Source of the DNA: Istiophorus platypterus
Lineage: Eukaryota; Chordata; Actinopteri; Istiophoriformes; Istiophoridae
Assembly: GCA_016859345.1 (NCBI GenBank)
Contig: CM029121.1
Coordinates: 1,048,829 to 1,112,828 of the forward strand
Direction of reading: 5' to 3'
Length of the DNA stretch: 64,000 bases
The notes beneath the pieces are model-generated. The model did not search any database. It had not been told where the DNA came from and saw only the letters and a list, made by a program, of their open reading frames with translations. The position numbers were made by a program, and so were the translations under genes. How positions within the stretch are numbered: the first letter of the stretch is position 1; the number at the start of each line of letters is the position of its first letter. Positions 23,860 to 34,913 of the stretch are shown piece after piece.

Positions 23860-26755
23860 TTAACCACGCTCACATGCCCCTCATACAGCACCCGACACAG
23901 ACATAAACATATGCACACATTGCACCCAAGCTCAGATAAACAACATGGAAATTGTACGGTGATGTCATCTCCATCATCACCATCATTAGCTGAGGAATTC
24001 TGACATCATCCCAGTGTGAGGGTCACCTGTCATAACCAGAACACCTCTGACAAATCTTATGTCAGTGGAGGAGCCTTCGCCAGATTCAGATGTCATTACC
24101 AACCCCCGTAGGGATGCCATCACCAGGAAGGAACTGTCTAGTCAGTGTCAGCATTGCTTTTTTTCTAAGTGAAAAATCTTTATGGACCTCATTGCTCCCC
24201 TTACTTCTGTTCAAAGGACCTTGTTTTTAACAACATGATCAGAGGACATGCAAGGACCCACTATACTGGGGCTATATTGGGACCCTTTTCTCTCTCTGCC
24301 TTTATCCTTTAGTCTGTCTTTCATATATGGTCTATCAGTTTCCATTTTCTGTGTAAATCCAGCTCTCCAGCCATCACCCCCCCACCTCTGTGTGTCCGTG
24401 TTATGAGGAAACCCTGAATCGACCCCCTCCCCTCAGAGCCTTCCTCCTTTTTCTCTCTCCCGCCCTCATGCAATGGACACAGCGGATCACATTCCAGTTC
24501 TTCTATGATCTTATCCACAATGTAGCTCTGCAAACAGACATGTTGAACTGTTAATCATTTCAGTCCTCAATCTTCTACTCTTTGGCTTGAGTTTTGTTGG
24601 TCAGATTCCGGCTTTTTCACGGCTTTCATTGGGAAAAATGAGGTGCTACCACCCAGAAAAGATGAGTTGCAAGACTGTGCCTATTCCTCACATACATGTT
24701 CACACACAAAAAGGAAAAAAAAAGTTTTTATCAACTTGAATGAACATATTTTTCCAGACATCTTTGCTTTCATATATTGTATGTTTCTATATGATACATG
24801 AAGATAATCCCCTGTACTGATATTTCAGAAACATTTCAGGAGTCTGTGAGTTAAAAAGTTATGGCAGCATTTGTTTCATTTTTATTTGTTTTCAGTGTAC
24901 ATACTGATGATCTCCCATTACTATTTAATAGGACGGTTGTGTAGCAGTAGCGGGGTGGTCTGGGACTGCCTAATATTTATAAGTTGTGTCTTTTAACCTC
25001 CTTTATTCTGTCTCTCCTGGATTTTGTCCTTACTAATGAAGTACACAGGCCATGGTGGTAATGTAGACCTGTAAATTGGACAGCAGAAATTCCAAACTGG
25101 AAGCTGTAAACAAGACCCATCACCAGCTGAGAGTTGTATATTTTCATATCCTCTGCTATTTTTTGGCTGTTTTGTACAGACAGTTGAAGATGGTTTTGAA
25201 AAGAGAAATTGACGCTTTGCCAAACATCTTCGGTGAGTTTAGTTTTTGTTTTGTCCACTTGTTTCATCAGGCCAACATAAGCGTGGTTTTATTATTGGTT
25301 CGTATCAGTGGAACTTGTTGTAACCTGCCTGTGGAGAGACACTGACACTGTGTATGTTGACATCTCTAACCTCCTTGCTGAGGTCTAAGTGAAGGATCAC
25401 GATGTTATCTTTGTATCATTTGTTAGACCCCTCTCCATTTTTTTTCAGCTGTGTTCTGCTGTCATAATAGCTATAATACATGGGTGACATATTTAGGCTG
25501 TATGGATAAATAATTCTAATCAGATGATGAAACAAAATTATTGTCCATATAATATTCCGTCACAATGGGCTATAAGGGACAAAAGATCGAGGAAAAAAAG
25601 GCACCTTTCGGCCATATCTGCCAATCTACATTCCCTCAGAATATTTCCTGTTTATTGTGACAACTTTTCACACAATGTGGTAACTGCCCTGACACTGCAA
25701 GTATGTCAGAATCTCTTTCTCCTCCCTGTCTAGATGTGGTTTGGGTGGATATGTGTTGTGTCAATGGCCCTAGAAAACACAAGTTATGTCATATTCCCAC
25801 CCTCATTTCAGTCAGCCTCACTCTGACTGCATCCATCCATTTTTATTTATTTGTGTTGACCTCCCAAATGCTTGAGATGTTTTTTTAATCAAGGCAGAGA
25901 CTGCAGCAGAGGACAGGATGCTGTCCGTGACGCGATGCTTTGTTTCCTATTTATTGAGTGCCATAGCAGTTTTCTGTTTGGCCTGTAGACTCGGTTTGTG
26001 TATGGCCATCTTTGGGTCTGGCTTTTAGACCTTGTGGTCTCTTTCATATCTTGTATGATGTATATATTAGTGTATATATTCATCTCCTTTCCTCTCTTAA
26101 AACCAATTTTGAATCCTTCCCCCTTTTCTAATGCTTCATCCCTTCTCCCCATTTTTCACGGCCTCCCTTCATAGGGAGGCTAGTGTTGCCTTCATCTTAA
26201 TGTGTGTGTGGGTTTTTTTCACACAAAGTGCACTGTTATGTAAAAAATTATGTTTTCAATGCATAATATCTTTTAAGTTTCCAATGCTTTGGATTATATT
26301 ACTTTAATCAAACATTTTCCTGTGTTCTTGTTATTTAGGTTTTTTGCATGTATATGTTGCTGCATCTTGTATTTTTAATTTGTAATTTTGTTTTATAAAA
26401 GGTTTGAAATATAATGATGGGTCTGATCACTATCGCACTAAGGTTAAGGACTGAAATGGAGAGATGCCATCTAACTATCTTCAATTTTTTTTTTGCCTGT
26501 ATCTACCCATTAGGCTTGACCAAGGAAGCTAGTCAAGATAGTTGGGGTTTGATTGATATTGATTTTCTAAAAATCCAATACTGGTACTTTTAGACCAAGC
26601 TGCCTCTAGCTGAGGTTTCATAATTTAAGTTTCCCTATTTTCATATCAAAAAAATGCAATGAGTTTTGTTCTAAGCCTGCCAGATAGTCATATCAGTGGT
26701 GCACCGTGCTGACTGACTATTATCATTTTATAATAAAGTTGTTGCTTCAACACAT
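23860..26755 (+). other. cmip: Likely cmip 3' UTR
   Basis: No exon-like reading frames are visible after the stop. The stretch is T-rich and ends with TATAATAAAG (AATAAA at 26732-26737), the first well-placed poly(A) signal I see. A second AATAAA at 27992 could serve a longer form that would include an interspersed repeat. The end is inferred. Confidence 0.5.
26732..26737 (+). promoter_or_regulatory. Candidate cmip poly(A) signal AATAAA
   Basis: Canonical hexamer about 2.9 kb after the cmip stop, before the DNA turns into interspersed repeat. Confidence 0.45.
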
Positions 26756-26844
26756 AAGGAAACTGATTGTTAGTTTTACGTTTCAGCAATTATGTTTTGT
26801 ACCCAATGTTTTTTTGTTTTTTTTATGAAGTTTGAAGGTTATAA

Positions 26845-27370
26845 AAGAGTAGTTTAACATCTTGGGAAACACACTAATTGTTTTTTGGATAAGTTAGATG
26901 AGAAGAGCGATGCAAAAGTCATGTCTAACCATTTGATATGACTCTGTAGCCAGTACAGGCTTAGTTTAATTTAAGACAAAGAAACAAGTGGAAACAGCTA
27001 GCCTGGCATATTAAATCTCATTTGTTGAACAACAACGAAAGTGGAAAAAATCTCTGCTGGTTGTCTGATGCCCTCACAGTGATGATAAGGCTCCAGGAAG
27101 TAACTTCAGCCAGCCAAGGAATAGTTCAGCACATAAATCCCCCAAAGCTAGAAGGTGTCATTTGTACATGAGAACTACAGAAAGATGCTGGTAGGCAGAT
27201 TTTGTTACTTTTGGACAGAGCCAGATTTGCTGTTTACTGTTAAAAAAAGTGATCTGACTGCTAATGTTCAAGCCTGACAGGGGTATAGATCTTTTCATTT
27301 TACTCTAAGCACTATAGCGAATAAGTATGTTTCCCAAAAGTTTTCATTAAACAAGGTCGCAGTCTCTGAG
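26845..27370 (+). repeat. Interspersed repeat, teleost type, degraded
   Basis: Contains phrases typical of a common teleost repeat: catcttgggaaacac, agttagatgagaagagcgat, gaaacagctagcctggca, and later taggcagattttgttacttt. It has no coding frame. Identification is from memory of such repeats. Confidence 0.5.
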
Positions 27371-27991
27371 AAATCCTGTCACAGAGGTGATCCCAGAGTT
27401 TTTAGGTTTGATGACCTGCCAGTCGTGTTAACTGTGAGCTTGGGGACCAGGATGTTAAGAGGGTTTTTTTGTATTTCTGTAGAAAATCCAATGGTTGAAT
27501 CGAAACATCTTTTCTGTTCTAGCATGTCTCTGTATCCTGTGGAGCTCACCATGCTTTGCTTTCCATCCCCATATTGATTCCTCCCTTCTGTCTTTGAATC
27601 TCTCTGATGTTTTTTTTGTTTTTTTTAATCAAAACAAACTGTAAAGAGTTTCTACCATGTCCAAGTTTTATACAGCTGTGCTCAAGTCTTAACAGTTGTT
27701 ATGGAAGGAAGAGGGTCAGATTTGGCACAGCCAAAACAATCTGACAGACTGAAGAAAACAAAAACAAACAGGTTTATTTCCCATGATTCCTTGTAGTAAA
27801 ATCTTTTTTGGCAGCTGGAAAAGGAGTGCCCACCATGTGCCTCTCTCTTTTTCAGTCTTTCTCCGCATTGGTCTGCTTCTCCTGCTGGGTTATTATTATT
27901 GCTGCTGCTGCTCTGTGGCTGTTGTAATAAAACTACAAAAAGATCTTCAACAGGAAAAATAACAACTATGATGTTAAATAATTTCAATCAA

Positions 27992-27997
27992 AATAAA
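27992..27997 (+). promoter_or_regulatory. Alternative distal poly(A) signal AATAAA
   Basis: Canonical hexamer in aaaataaattgtctg, followed by TG-rich DNA. It would extend the 3' UTR to about 4.1 kb. Confidence 0.25.
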
Positions 27998-29872
27998 TTG
28001 TCTGTGAATATGTTTCAGATGTGTGCGGCATATGTTTCTATTTTTTTATCTTCTTATAAGACAAACCTTGTTGTATAACCAATTATCCGCAGCTCTTCCA
28101 TTAAAAGACATATATAACACCTCTCCTTTAGTGACACCCGTTTAACATCCAGCCACCTTTTTCCATTTTGTTTGTTGTACACTCTAGGGGTGCAATAAAT
28201 CATAAACAGATTACATTTTTTAAATGATGCTCCTGATGCACAATGCACAATGCTCTTACTTAAACCAATCAAAATAGAACCATACAAATATAAATCTCCA
28301 AATGGCTCAATAGTTCTTGCCTGTATCTCTTACCATGAAAACTAAATTTTAGGTGATATTATAACAGTATTTCAATAATATTAATCTAAACACTTTGCAC
28401 CCCAACTTGGCATTTTCATGTCCAGTAATTATTCAAACATAGTGAACAGAAGCTTATTTCCTTATACAATATAACCTTTGCTGAGGTCCTTAAAAGGATT
28501 TTGTACATCGAAAACCTTGCAGTGTATATCGTGCTTACCAGTGCAAAATATTGGTGAAAAGCCTTTGAGAATAAATTATTACAGGAAAAATTTAATTAAA
28601 TGTTTTCCTTTCTTCAAATTAAGGGACAAGAAAAATAATTCACAGGTAGATTTTGAAAATGCAGTTCTTGCCCATTTTAGTTTCTAAAGGGTTTATTGGG
28701 TATGTGAGCATGACAGAGACAGGGAAAGGATTGTCTTGACAGCAGGGTGAAAATATGGTGGTAAATCATCTTTTTAAACAATTCAGGCTACTACTGTGTG
28801 TGCAAGTATATATTGTATTTTATGTCATTTCTGGCCTCAACCTGGTTTCTCACAGTAAACTGCTTTCCCATGTCAATTTAGTCATGGTGAATAGGTCTAT
28901 ATACTATCTACACTGCATCCATTTTGCTGCAAGTTATAATTGGTGCAAACACAAACCTAATCCCAATCCCACAAATCCAAGCATCTCCAGATTCATCTCT
29001 GTCTAACCAAGATTGACTGGTTTTGTGTTTTTGTGTTCCCCTATTGATTGAACACATGTACCACCATGAACCAATCAGCAGTCTTAACAGTTTCATCTTT
29101 GTTTTTTGCCCTGACAAGTCAAAATGTGTGCTGTTAAGGACAGATTTATCACAAATTAACTTTTTACACATGACCACATTTTGGAAATATAAAACTATAG
29201 GAGTTAGGAGCTCCTTTGGCTGCATACCATGACACCTAGACGGATCCATCCTCATGGCATCCTTACATTTCTAGACATTCTTCTCAGTGTATTCTTAAGT
29301 CAAATAAAGTTATACACTTGCTGGCTAACACACAAAACTGTTCTCATCCAGGCTCCTTATGTTCTGTTTGTGTTGACATGTGACTTACTCCAAAAATGGA
29401 TACGACAAAGTCCACTATACTGTGCTTAAATGAACAGCCACTTTCAAGTTATCATGTTCAGCCCATAGTATGTTGAGGAGGCTACTTGCAACCACCCCCC
29501 CCAAAAAAAAAAACAAAACAGGTGACCTTACCTACCATAATATTTAAGAGAGGCCACTTATTTATGATACATATGAATCAATTAATTTTGCATTTCTTGA
29601 GAAACCACTTGAGAAATACTGCAAATTGTAAGTTTTTCTTTTTAACTCTAAAGAAGTTAAAGAGGAGACCAACTGGCCAAAAAAAAAGGAATGAATAAAT
29701 GAATGAATTATACTGCCATCAGCTCTGTACCTCTGTTAAACACAAATCACACACACACACCTTAATATCTCTTAGCCCAGTTCTGTTTCTGTGTGTTTAA
29801 TCTAAATAAATAAATTAATTAATAAATAAAAACTGGCATCAATAAAAAAGGTACAGTGATAGTATTTACATT

Positions 29873-29975
29873 AAAGGGGACCTGCTATGCTCATCTCAGC
29901 TCTGTATTTTTATTCGGGGACTCCACTAGAGTAGCTTTATGTGATTCACAGCTCAACCGAAATCGTGGACCCTAT
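29873..29975 (+). repeat. Possible interspersed repeat fragment
   Basis: The run ggggacctgctatgctcatc followed by ctctgtatttttattcgggg resembles a common fish repeat. Low certainty. Confidence 0.35.
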
Positions 29976-30605
29976 TAGATTAGGTTCTTTAGCCTTAGAA
30001 TTGACTGTATTATTTTGTGATTGGAAATGCACATATCCATTATCTAAAGTATACCTCTTTCCTTTTCTCTTTCCAGACTCTTTCTTATTCAATGTGTAGG
30101 AAAACATTTATCTATTTCTTTATTTCTTTTTAAAATTTAGTTTTAACCAGCCCCTCCCCCTTTTCAGAGGAAAAATATATAACTTTATCCTGTATTACAA
30201 CTTCTGCTTGAAAAAATATTCTTTTCTCCTCTAACTACTTTCTTCCTACTTTGAAATGATTTATTGGCCTGTTATGCCTGAAAAATTACATGAAGTGATT
30301 TGATTTTTGTCATTTAGGTTATGTCTTATTATTTTAGACTGAAACAGATTGTTTTCACACAAGCTTCTTATCCTTTGATTTCTGGAAACTCCTTCAATTT
30401 TTTTCCTACTTAAATGTTAAGACAATATTAGATTTTAATCGCTAAAGACAATAGTTCGTTCTTGGTATTGGCTGGTTACTATTACTACTAAGGATAATGA
30501 TAATAATGATATATTAGATTCAATGTAATTTGAGTAGATATGATTAAATTGTATTATAAATACATAAGGACAGTTGACGTTTTTCATGTATATATAAACT
30601 GTTGG

Positions 30606-30815
30606 CATATAAGCTGATTTTCTTACCATCAGTATCAATGGCCTCCGTCTCTGTCTTTCTGCCCTTTCCCTCACATATTTTACATCGTCCTCCTTTCCTT
30701 TCCTTTCTCTCTCGTTTTCCTTCCACCTCTCTTCTCTTCATTGTTTCTTCAGCTTCTTTTTCCTCTTATCCTGTTACCTCCATGTTCTTATCTCTTTCAT
30801 TTCTGGAATATCATC
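30606..30815. repeat. Charged-tail duplicate, copy 1
   Basis: Shares catataagctgattttctta, ttttacatcgtcctcc, ttccttccacctctcttctc and tcatttc blocks in the same order with copy 2 to its right, but lacks about 200 bp of it. On the minus strand it reads as Lys/Glu/Arg-rich peptide and ends at a GTAAGA donor-like site. Confidence 0.7.
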
Positions 30816-30976
30816 TGAAAGGAACAGAGTATTAAAGCTAAAAGTATAGCTGAATACCTGCAACCCTCCAATCATGTAAGTGTGAACATTACAATCTTGT
30901 CAATCTTCATAAAAATATTGAAGGTGACCATTTTACTACAGGAGGAAGCGCATACATGTGTGAAATATATTGTAAA

Positions 30977-31395
30977 GCATATAAGCTGGTTTTCTTACCT
31001 TCACCATCAACAGACTCCTCCTTCTTGTAGGTCTTTCATATGTCCTTGATGTTTTGGTCCTTTTGGTCTTCAAGATACCAGATTTTCATGTTTGAAATGA
31101 ATCTCTTTTTGGGTAAAAGATTAATTTCCTTCTGTCTCCTGTTTTTCTCTCTCATACTCCTTGTTCCTCTTCCTCTCTTGCTCTTTCCTCTCCTCTCCTG
31201 TCTTTCATTCTCCTCCCTTGCATGTTTTACATCATCCTCCTTTTCTTTCCTTCCTCTCTCTCTCTCTTCCTTCCACCTCTCTTCTCTCAATGTCTCCTTC
31301 TTGTGTCTTATTTTTTCTTTCATTTCCTGTTTTTTCTTAAGTGGCTTCTTCCTTTTATCTTGATGCCTCCATGCTCTTATCTCCTTCATTCCACC
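30977..31395. repeat. Charged-tail duplicate, copy 2
   Basis: The longer copy of the duplicated block. Its minus-strand frame is open for about 117 codons, very rich in Lys, Glu and Arg, and it directly follows the last recognisable kinase exon. It may be a former tail exon of the kinase gene or just purine-rich repeat. Confidence 0.6.
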
Positions 31396-31423
31396 ACCTT
31401 GGGTTGTCCCAGGGCTGGCTCAC

Positions 31424-31504
31424 CTTACAGAATTTGCGGGTGTAGTCCCCAGCACTGAGGAGGTGGTCAGCTGGCTGGTCCAGAACATCCACAATGCCTT
31501 TCAT
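31424..31504 (-). pseudogene. Kinase remnant exon 5 (C-lobe)
   Basis: Twenty-seven codons, MKGIVDVLDQPADHLLSAGD then YTRKFCK, matching the post-helix-F segment of HIPK-type kinases. Acceptor ctctgcag, donor AAG|GTGAGC. Reading through the donor instead runs 23 more codons (QPWDNPRWWNEGD...) to a TAA at 31355. Confidence 0.78.
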
Positions 31505-31635
31505 CTGCAGAGAAAATACAAAGAATCCCTTCAGCCCACAATCCTACATCAAAACCCTTTGCTGGTTTTGGATATGTGTCTCGGGCAGAATATCACTGTC
31601 TTTGCATTTAAACCTAGACATATTTGGTTACTTAC

Positions 31636-31759
31636 TGACTGGTACTCGCAGTTTATCGCAAACAGGTGTTCGGCGAGGTACAAAAAGCTGAGCACGCAGC
31701 CGAGACTCCACATGTCGATGGCCTCTGACACAGGGGGGCTGAGGATCACTTCAGGTACC
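31636..31759 (-). pseudogene. Kinase remnant exon 4 (activation segment end, helix F)
   Basis: Completes Arg, then VPEVILSPPVSEAIDMWSLG and CVLSFLYLAEHLFAINCEYQ plus S. Acceptor acacccag, donor TCA|GTAAGT. Intact. Confidence 0.82.
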
Positions 31760-31913
31760 CTGGGTGTAGTTTACAAGAATCACAAGAGCTATTAGGTATA
31801 TAGTCAAATTCAGCATGTGATCTGAAGATTGACACAACCTCTGCTGGATCATTCACAGCATACACATACAACTCCAAATATGTTAGAAGATGAGCTTTGC
31901 AGATTGAACCTAC

Positions 31914-32095
31914 CTGTAACCCAGAGGCTGAATTTCCATCTCAAGGGAATTCTCTTGGGCAGTAAAGGATATGCCAAAATCAATTAGTTTGACCCTGAAG
32001 GGCTCACTCAGGTGGTTTGCCAGCAATATATTGTCTGACCTCGGGTCAGAGTGAATGACTCCTAGACTCGTAAGGGTGTCAAAGGCCACTTGTAT
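31914..32095 (-). pseudogene. Kinase remnant exon 3 (catalytic loop, DFG)
   Basis: Sixty codons plus AG, with VIHSDPRSDNILL and LIDFGIS, ending QPLGY; good AG|GTAGGT donor. The expected start (IQVAFDTL, in phase with exon 2) is preceded by tttgtcGT, not AG. The only nearby AG (aag|tggcc) would shift the frame. Confidence 0.75.
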
Positions 32096-32263
32096 ACGAC
32101 AAAGGACACAATGTAGACGGTTAGAGATACTATTGACTGGGCTACAGGCTTAAACAGATCAAGACGAAATAGTTACATTACTTCAGTGTGTAACTTTCTT
32201 TTCTGCTTGTTGAGAATATTGCTATTACCGGTTGATGATTGATCAAAGCCACATAATCTTTAC

Positions 32264-32452
32264 CTGTTGCGTTACTGGCCATAGCTCAAGGTGAGACAGT
32301 GGCTTCCACTCTCGTTCTACCAGCAGCTGATATAGATACCCGTCCAGGCTCTCAAAAACCAGACATGTATGTATTTTGTGGTCAAACTGCTCAAAGAACT
32401 GAACCACATTCTTGACTGGGTAAAGAACGCTCAGTACTTGAAGTATTTTGAT
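32264..32452 (-). pseudogene. Kinase remnant exon 2 (alpha-C to hinge)
   Basis: Sixty-three codons from IKILQVLSVLYPVKNVVQFF to HLELWPVTQQ, acceptor ctccacag, donor CAG|GTAAAG. Intact frame. Confidence 0.8.
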
Positions 32453-32585
32453 CTGTGGAGAAAATAGGAAAAATGACATATGTACTTGGAGATGAAGTTG
32501 CATGGTATCAGCAGTTGATTTGATAAACAAAACATTCAAGAAAATGTGAAAAAACCTATCCGCCAAAGCAAATTGAATAAACTAC

Positions 32586-32765
32586 CTCTCTCTCAGCAGT
32601 GCCCTCAATATGTGAGGGCCATGTCCTGTGCTGTGCATTGGCAACTTTTCCAAAAGACCCTTCTCAACAGAAGTCCGTAATGAGGTAGCAACTTGTGCTG
32701 CTGTACAGTATGTCATGCTTTAGCACCTCAGAGCTCTCTGACTTCTTCACTCCATCTGTGACCAT
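32586..32765 (-). pseudogene. Kinase remnant exon 1 (lead and glycine loop, with stop)
   Basis: Opens with ATG in a good context (tccATGG), reads MVTDGVKKSESSEV on to LITDFC, then TGA, then EGSFGKVANAQ and GTAERE in the same frame before a GAG|GTAGTT donor. The stop replaces the first Gly of GxGxxG. The VAIK-type Lys motif is absent in frame, while a shifted frame reads DMAL. Confidence 0.75.
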
Positions 32766-33404
32766 GGACAGAGAAGTAGTACTTGAGGAGAGGAGATTAT
32801 GTGAAGGTTAGGACATGGGGTCAGTGGGGCTCATTAGGTCAACACAACCCAATGTAGCTGAGAGATTCACTATGCTCATGTCAATAAATTGCACAAGAAG
32901 AATATTACATCAGATGCAGAATATGACATAATATCTTTTTCAGTGACTGAAATTCCCAAGATTGAAAAGCGCAAAATACACTGCATGAGAGATAATGTGA
33001 TTAAATGCTTCTTTTCAGCATTTGGATCATTCTCTTAAATTAAAGAAGCAATACCACAGTGTCAAAATACTCAGTTACAATTAAGAGTCTTGCATTGAAA
33101 ATATTATACAGTAGGTATGTATTATGAGAATGAAATATCAAAAGTTAAAGCACTGTTTCAAACTTTTAACAGGCTAAGTAATAATATTTTCAACTGTCAA
33201 ATGAATGTAGTGGAGTCAACATATGAAGTAGAATAAAAAGTAGATGCTTATAGTGCAAGCCTCCTAAGTACTGTGCTTGAGTAAATATACTTAGTTACTA
33301 CTCATCACTGTGTGTGTGTGTGTGTGTGTGTGTTGACTTTTCCTCACCAGTTTAATCTGCTGATCAACAGCTGGCCATATGAGCATGTGAGGCATTTTTC
33401 TATA

Positions 33405-33560
33405 AAGGCTCTCTCTCTCCTCCTGTCTCCCTCTTTCCTCACGCCCCTGTCTCTCTCTTTTCTCTTGCTCCTCTCTCTCCTCCTGCTCTTCTCTGTCTCC
33501 TCCTGCTCACCTTTCTCTCTCTCTCCTCTTCTTCTGTTTTTCTCACTTTGTCCACCTGTG
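33405..33560. repeat. Pyrimidine-rich low-complexity stretch
   Basis: CT/TCC-rich tract right of a short TG run (33311-33333). No frame resembles a protein. Confidence 0.8.
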
Positions 33561-34913
33561 TTGTTCTCACTCCTCAGTATTATGAAAGATAAATATTTTA
33601 TATTGTTTTAATTTAATTGCAAAATCAAAGATTAACATTGAGCTTTTTATTATTACATTTACATGTTCCCCAAAGCAATGAGTTTGTGTTGTGCATTACA
33701 TTTACAGTTCCCCCTTTGTCACCACTTTCATTGACAGGCTGCTCCCTTCAAAGATGCGTAACAACAATAGGAGCTGTAATTGACCAGCTTTAGAGCCTGA
33801 CCTTGCACAGGACACTCTAGTGGTAGTGACCACTACCTTTTAGTCAGCATCCAATGGCAAAATACTATTAAAACCTGTTTTGTAACACTGTTTACACAAC
33901 AACTCTTCAGCACAATCAAAAATGCACATTCTGGGCACATTCCTACAAAATGTAATCATTACCCATACATATTGAAAAAGTAACCACAAGTTAAGAAGAA
34001 GTAACAAGGCTACATTACTATCCGCTATTAATTGCAACTGCTTCCAAAGCTTCAAGAACTCTGAAGCTGACACCCATGCAGTTTGAATTTTTGATATTTA
34101 ACATATTTGTAGAACCAGCAGCCAGGCTATGGTTTTACTGACCATCGACAGCCAACATCTAGCTCACTGCACTCCAGAAGTCTTGTCCTCCCAGTGAAGA
34201 CCATCCACATTACATAAAGACCATGAACCATTTTGCCATAGCAACTTTATGGAAAAGTCATTAGATAATAATCACAATAAAACTAAAAAAAAATAATACA
34301 TGTGTATTTGCAGCAAGTACAAATAGTTAAGTGTTACTATTGGAAGAAGCCTTGCATAAAGTATAAAAAAAAATTTGAATTGCATGGAATACAGTTTATT
34401 GTAAAATTACTGAATACATGTTAATGGAAAACTGAGAAAATTCAATCATAATCTACTAGTCAAATTGGATTAAAATAATTGATTTTATAATCAATCATAT
34501 ATAATGTTAGAAAATTATTCCCTTTAAGCCCAAGTTATCATTGTGTAACTACTTATTTTGTTAGACTGACATTTCATTAGAGGTACAAACATTTTTTTTC
34601 TTTTTTGGCTTTTGTTTTTGGTTTCTACATGTCATTAAAGATACCTTTTCCACCTGACAGTCCCTGACTGATTGAGAAACCTACACACCTCCAACAACAC
34701 TACTTTATACCCTTATTCAGTTAATGGAAACAATTTGTCAAGTCGGCTCTATATATCACAGGTAATACTTTTCTAGAAAATCTGCTATCGTTACAGCTGC
34801 TATACACCTCTGTTAAGCATGTGTACTGGTTGGGAAACAGTGACATAAGACTGATTCACTTTTTTGTGACAACTTGTGTAAAATACTCATTAATACAATA
34901 AAGTGTTGGATAT

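Larger units (their letters stand above)
28000..31350. other. Intergenic DNA between cmip and the kinase remnant
   Basis: No gene recognised. It includes a possible repeat fragment near 29873-29975 (gggacctgctatgctcatc...) and pyrimidine-rich blocks near 30.6-30.8 and 31.1-31.4 kb. Confidence 0.55.
31355..32765 (-). pseudogene. HIPK-like protein kinase, decayed
   Basis: Minus-strand exons spell a protein kinase of the HIPK-like group that is expanded in fishes: a pre-kinase lead (EVLKHDILYSSTSCYLITDF), glycine loop EGSFGKVA, hinge-side segment with HTCLVFESLDGYLYQLL, catalytic loop VIHSDPRSDNILL, LIDFGISF, a VPEVIL activation-segment end, AIDMWSLGCVLSFLYLAEHLF, and the tail VDVLDQPADHLLSAGDYTRK. 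It is broken. TGA (32666-32664) interrupts the glycine loop, the beta-3 Lys region is out of register, and the acceptor before the catalytic-loop exon reads GT instead of AG. The catalytic Asp and the DFG are kept, but the catalytic-loop Lys is Arg. I infer a pseudogene; sequencing error or a divergent pseudokinase are alternatives. Confidence 0.8.

Noticed and set aside
31036..31389. 117-codon Lys/Glu/Arg-rich frame on the minus strand as an independent gene
   Set aside because: Low-complexity purine-rich DNA, duplicated nearby; at most a former tail exon of the kinase remnant.
32089..32093. AAG at the start of the kinase catalytic-loop exon as its acceptor
   Set aside because: Joining it to the exon-2 donor shifts the frame by one base and destroys the kinase sequence.
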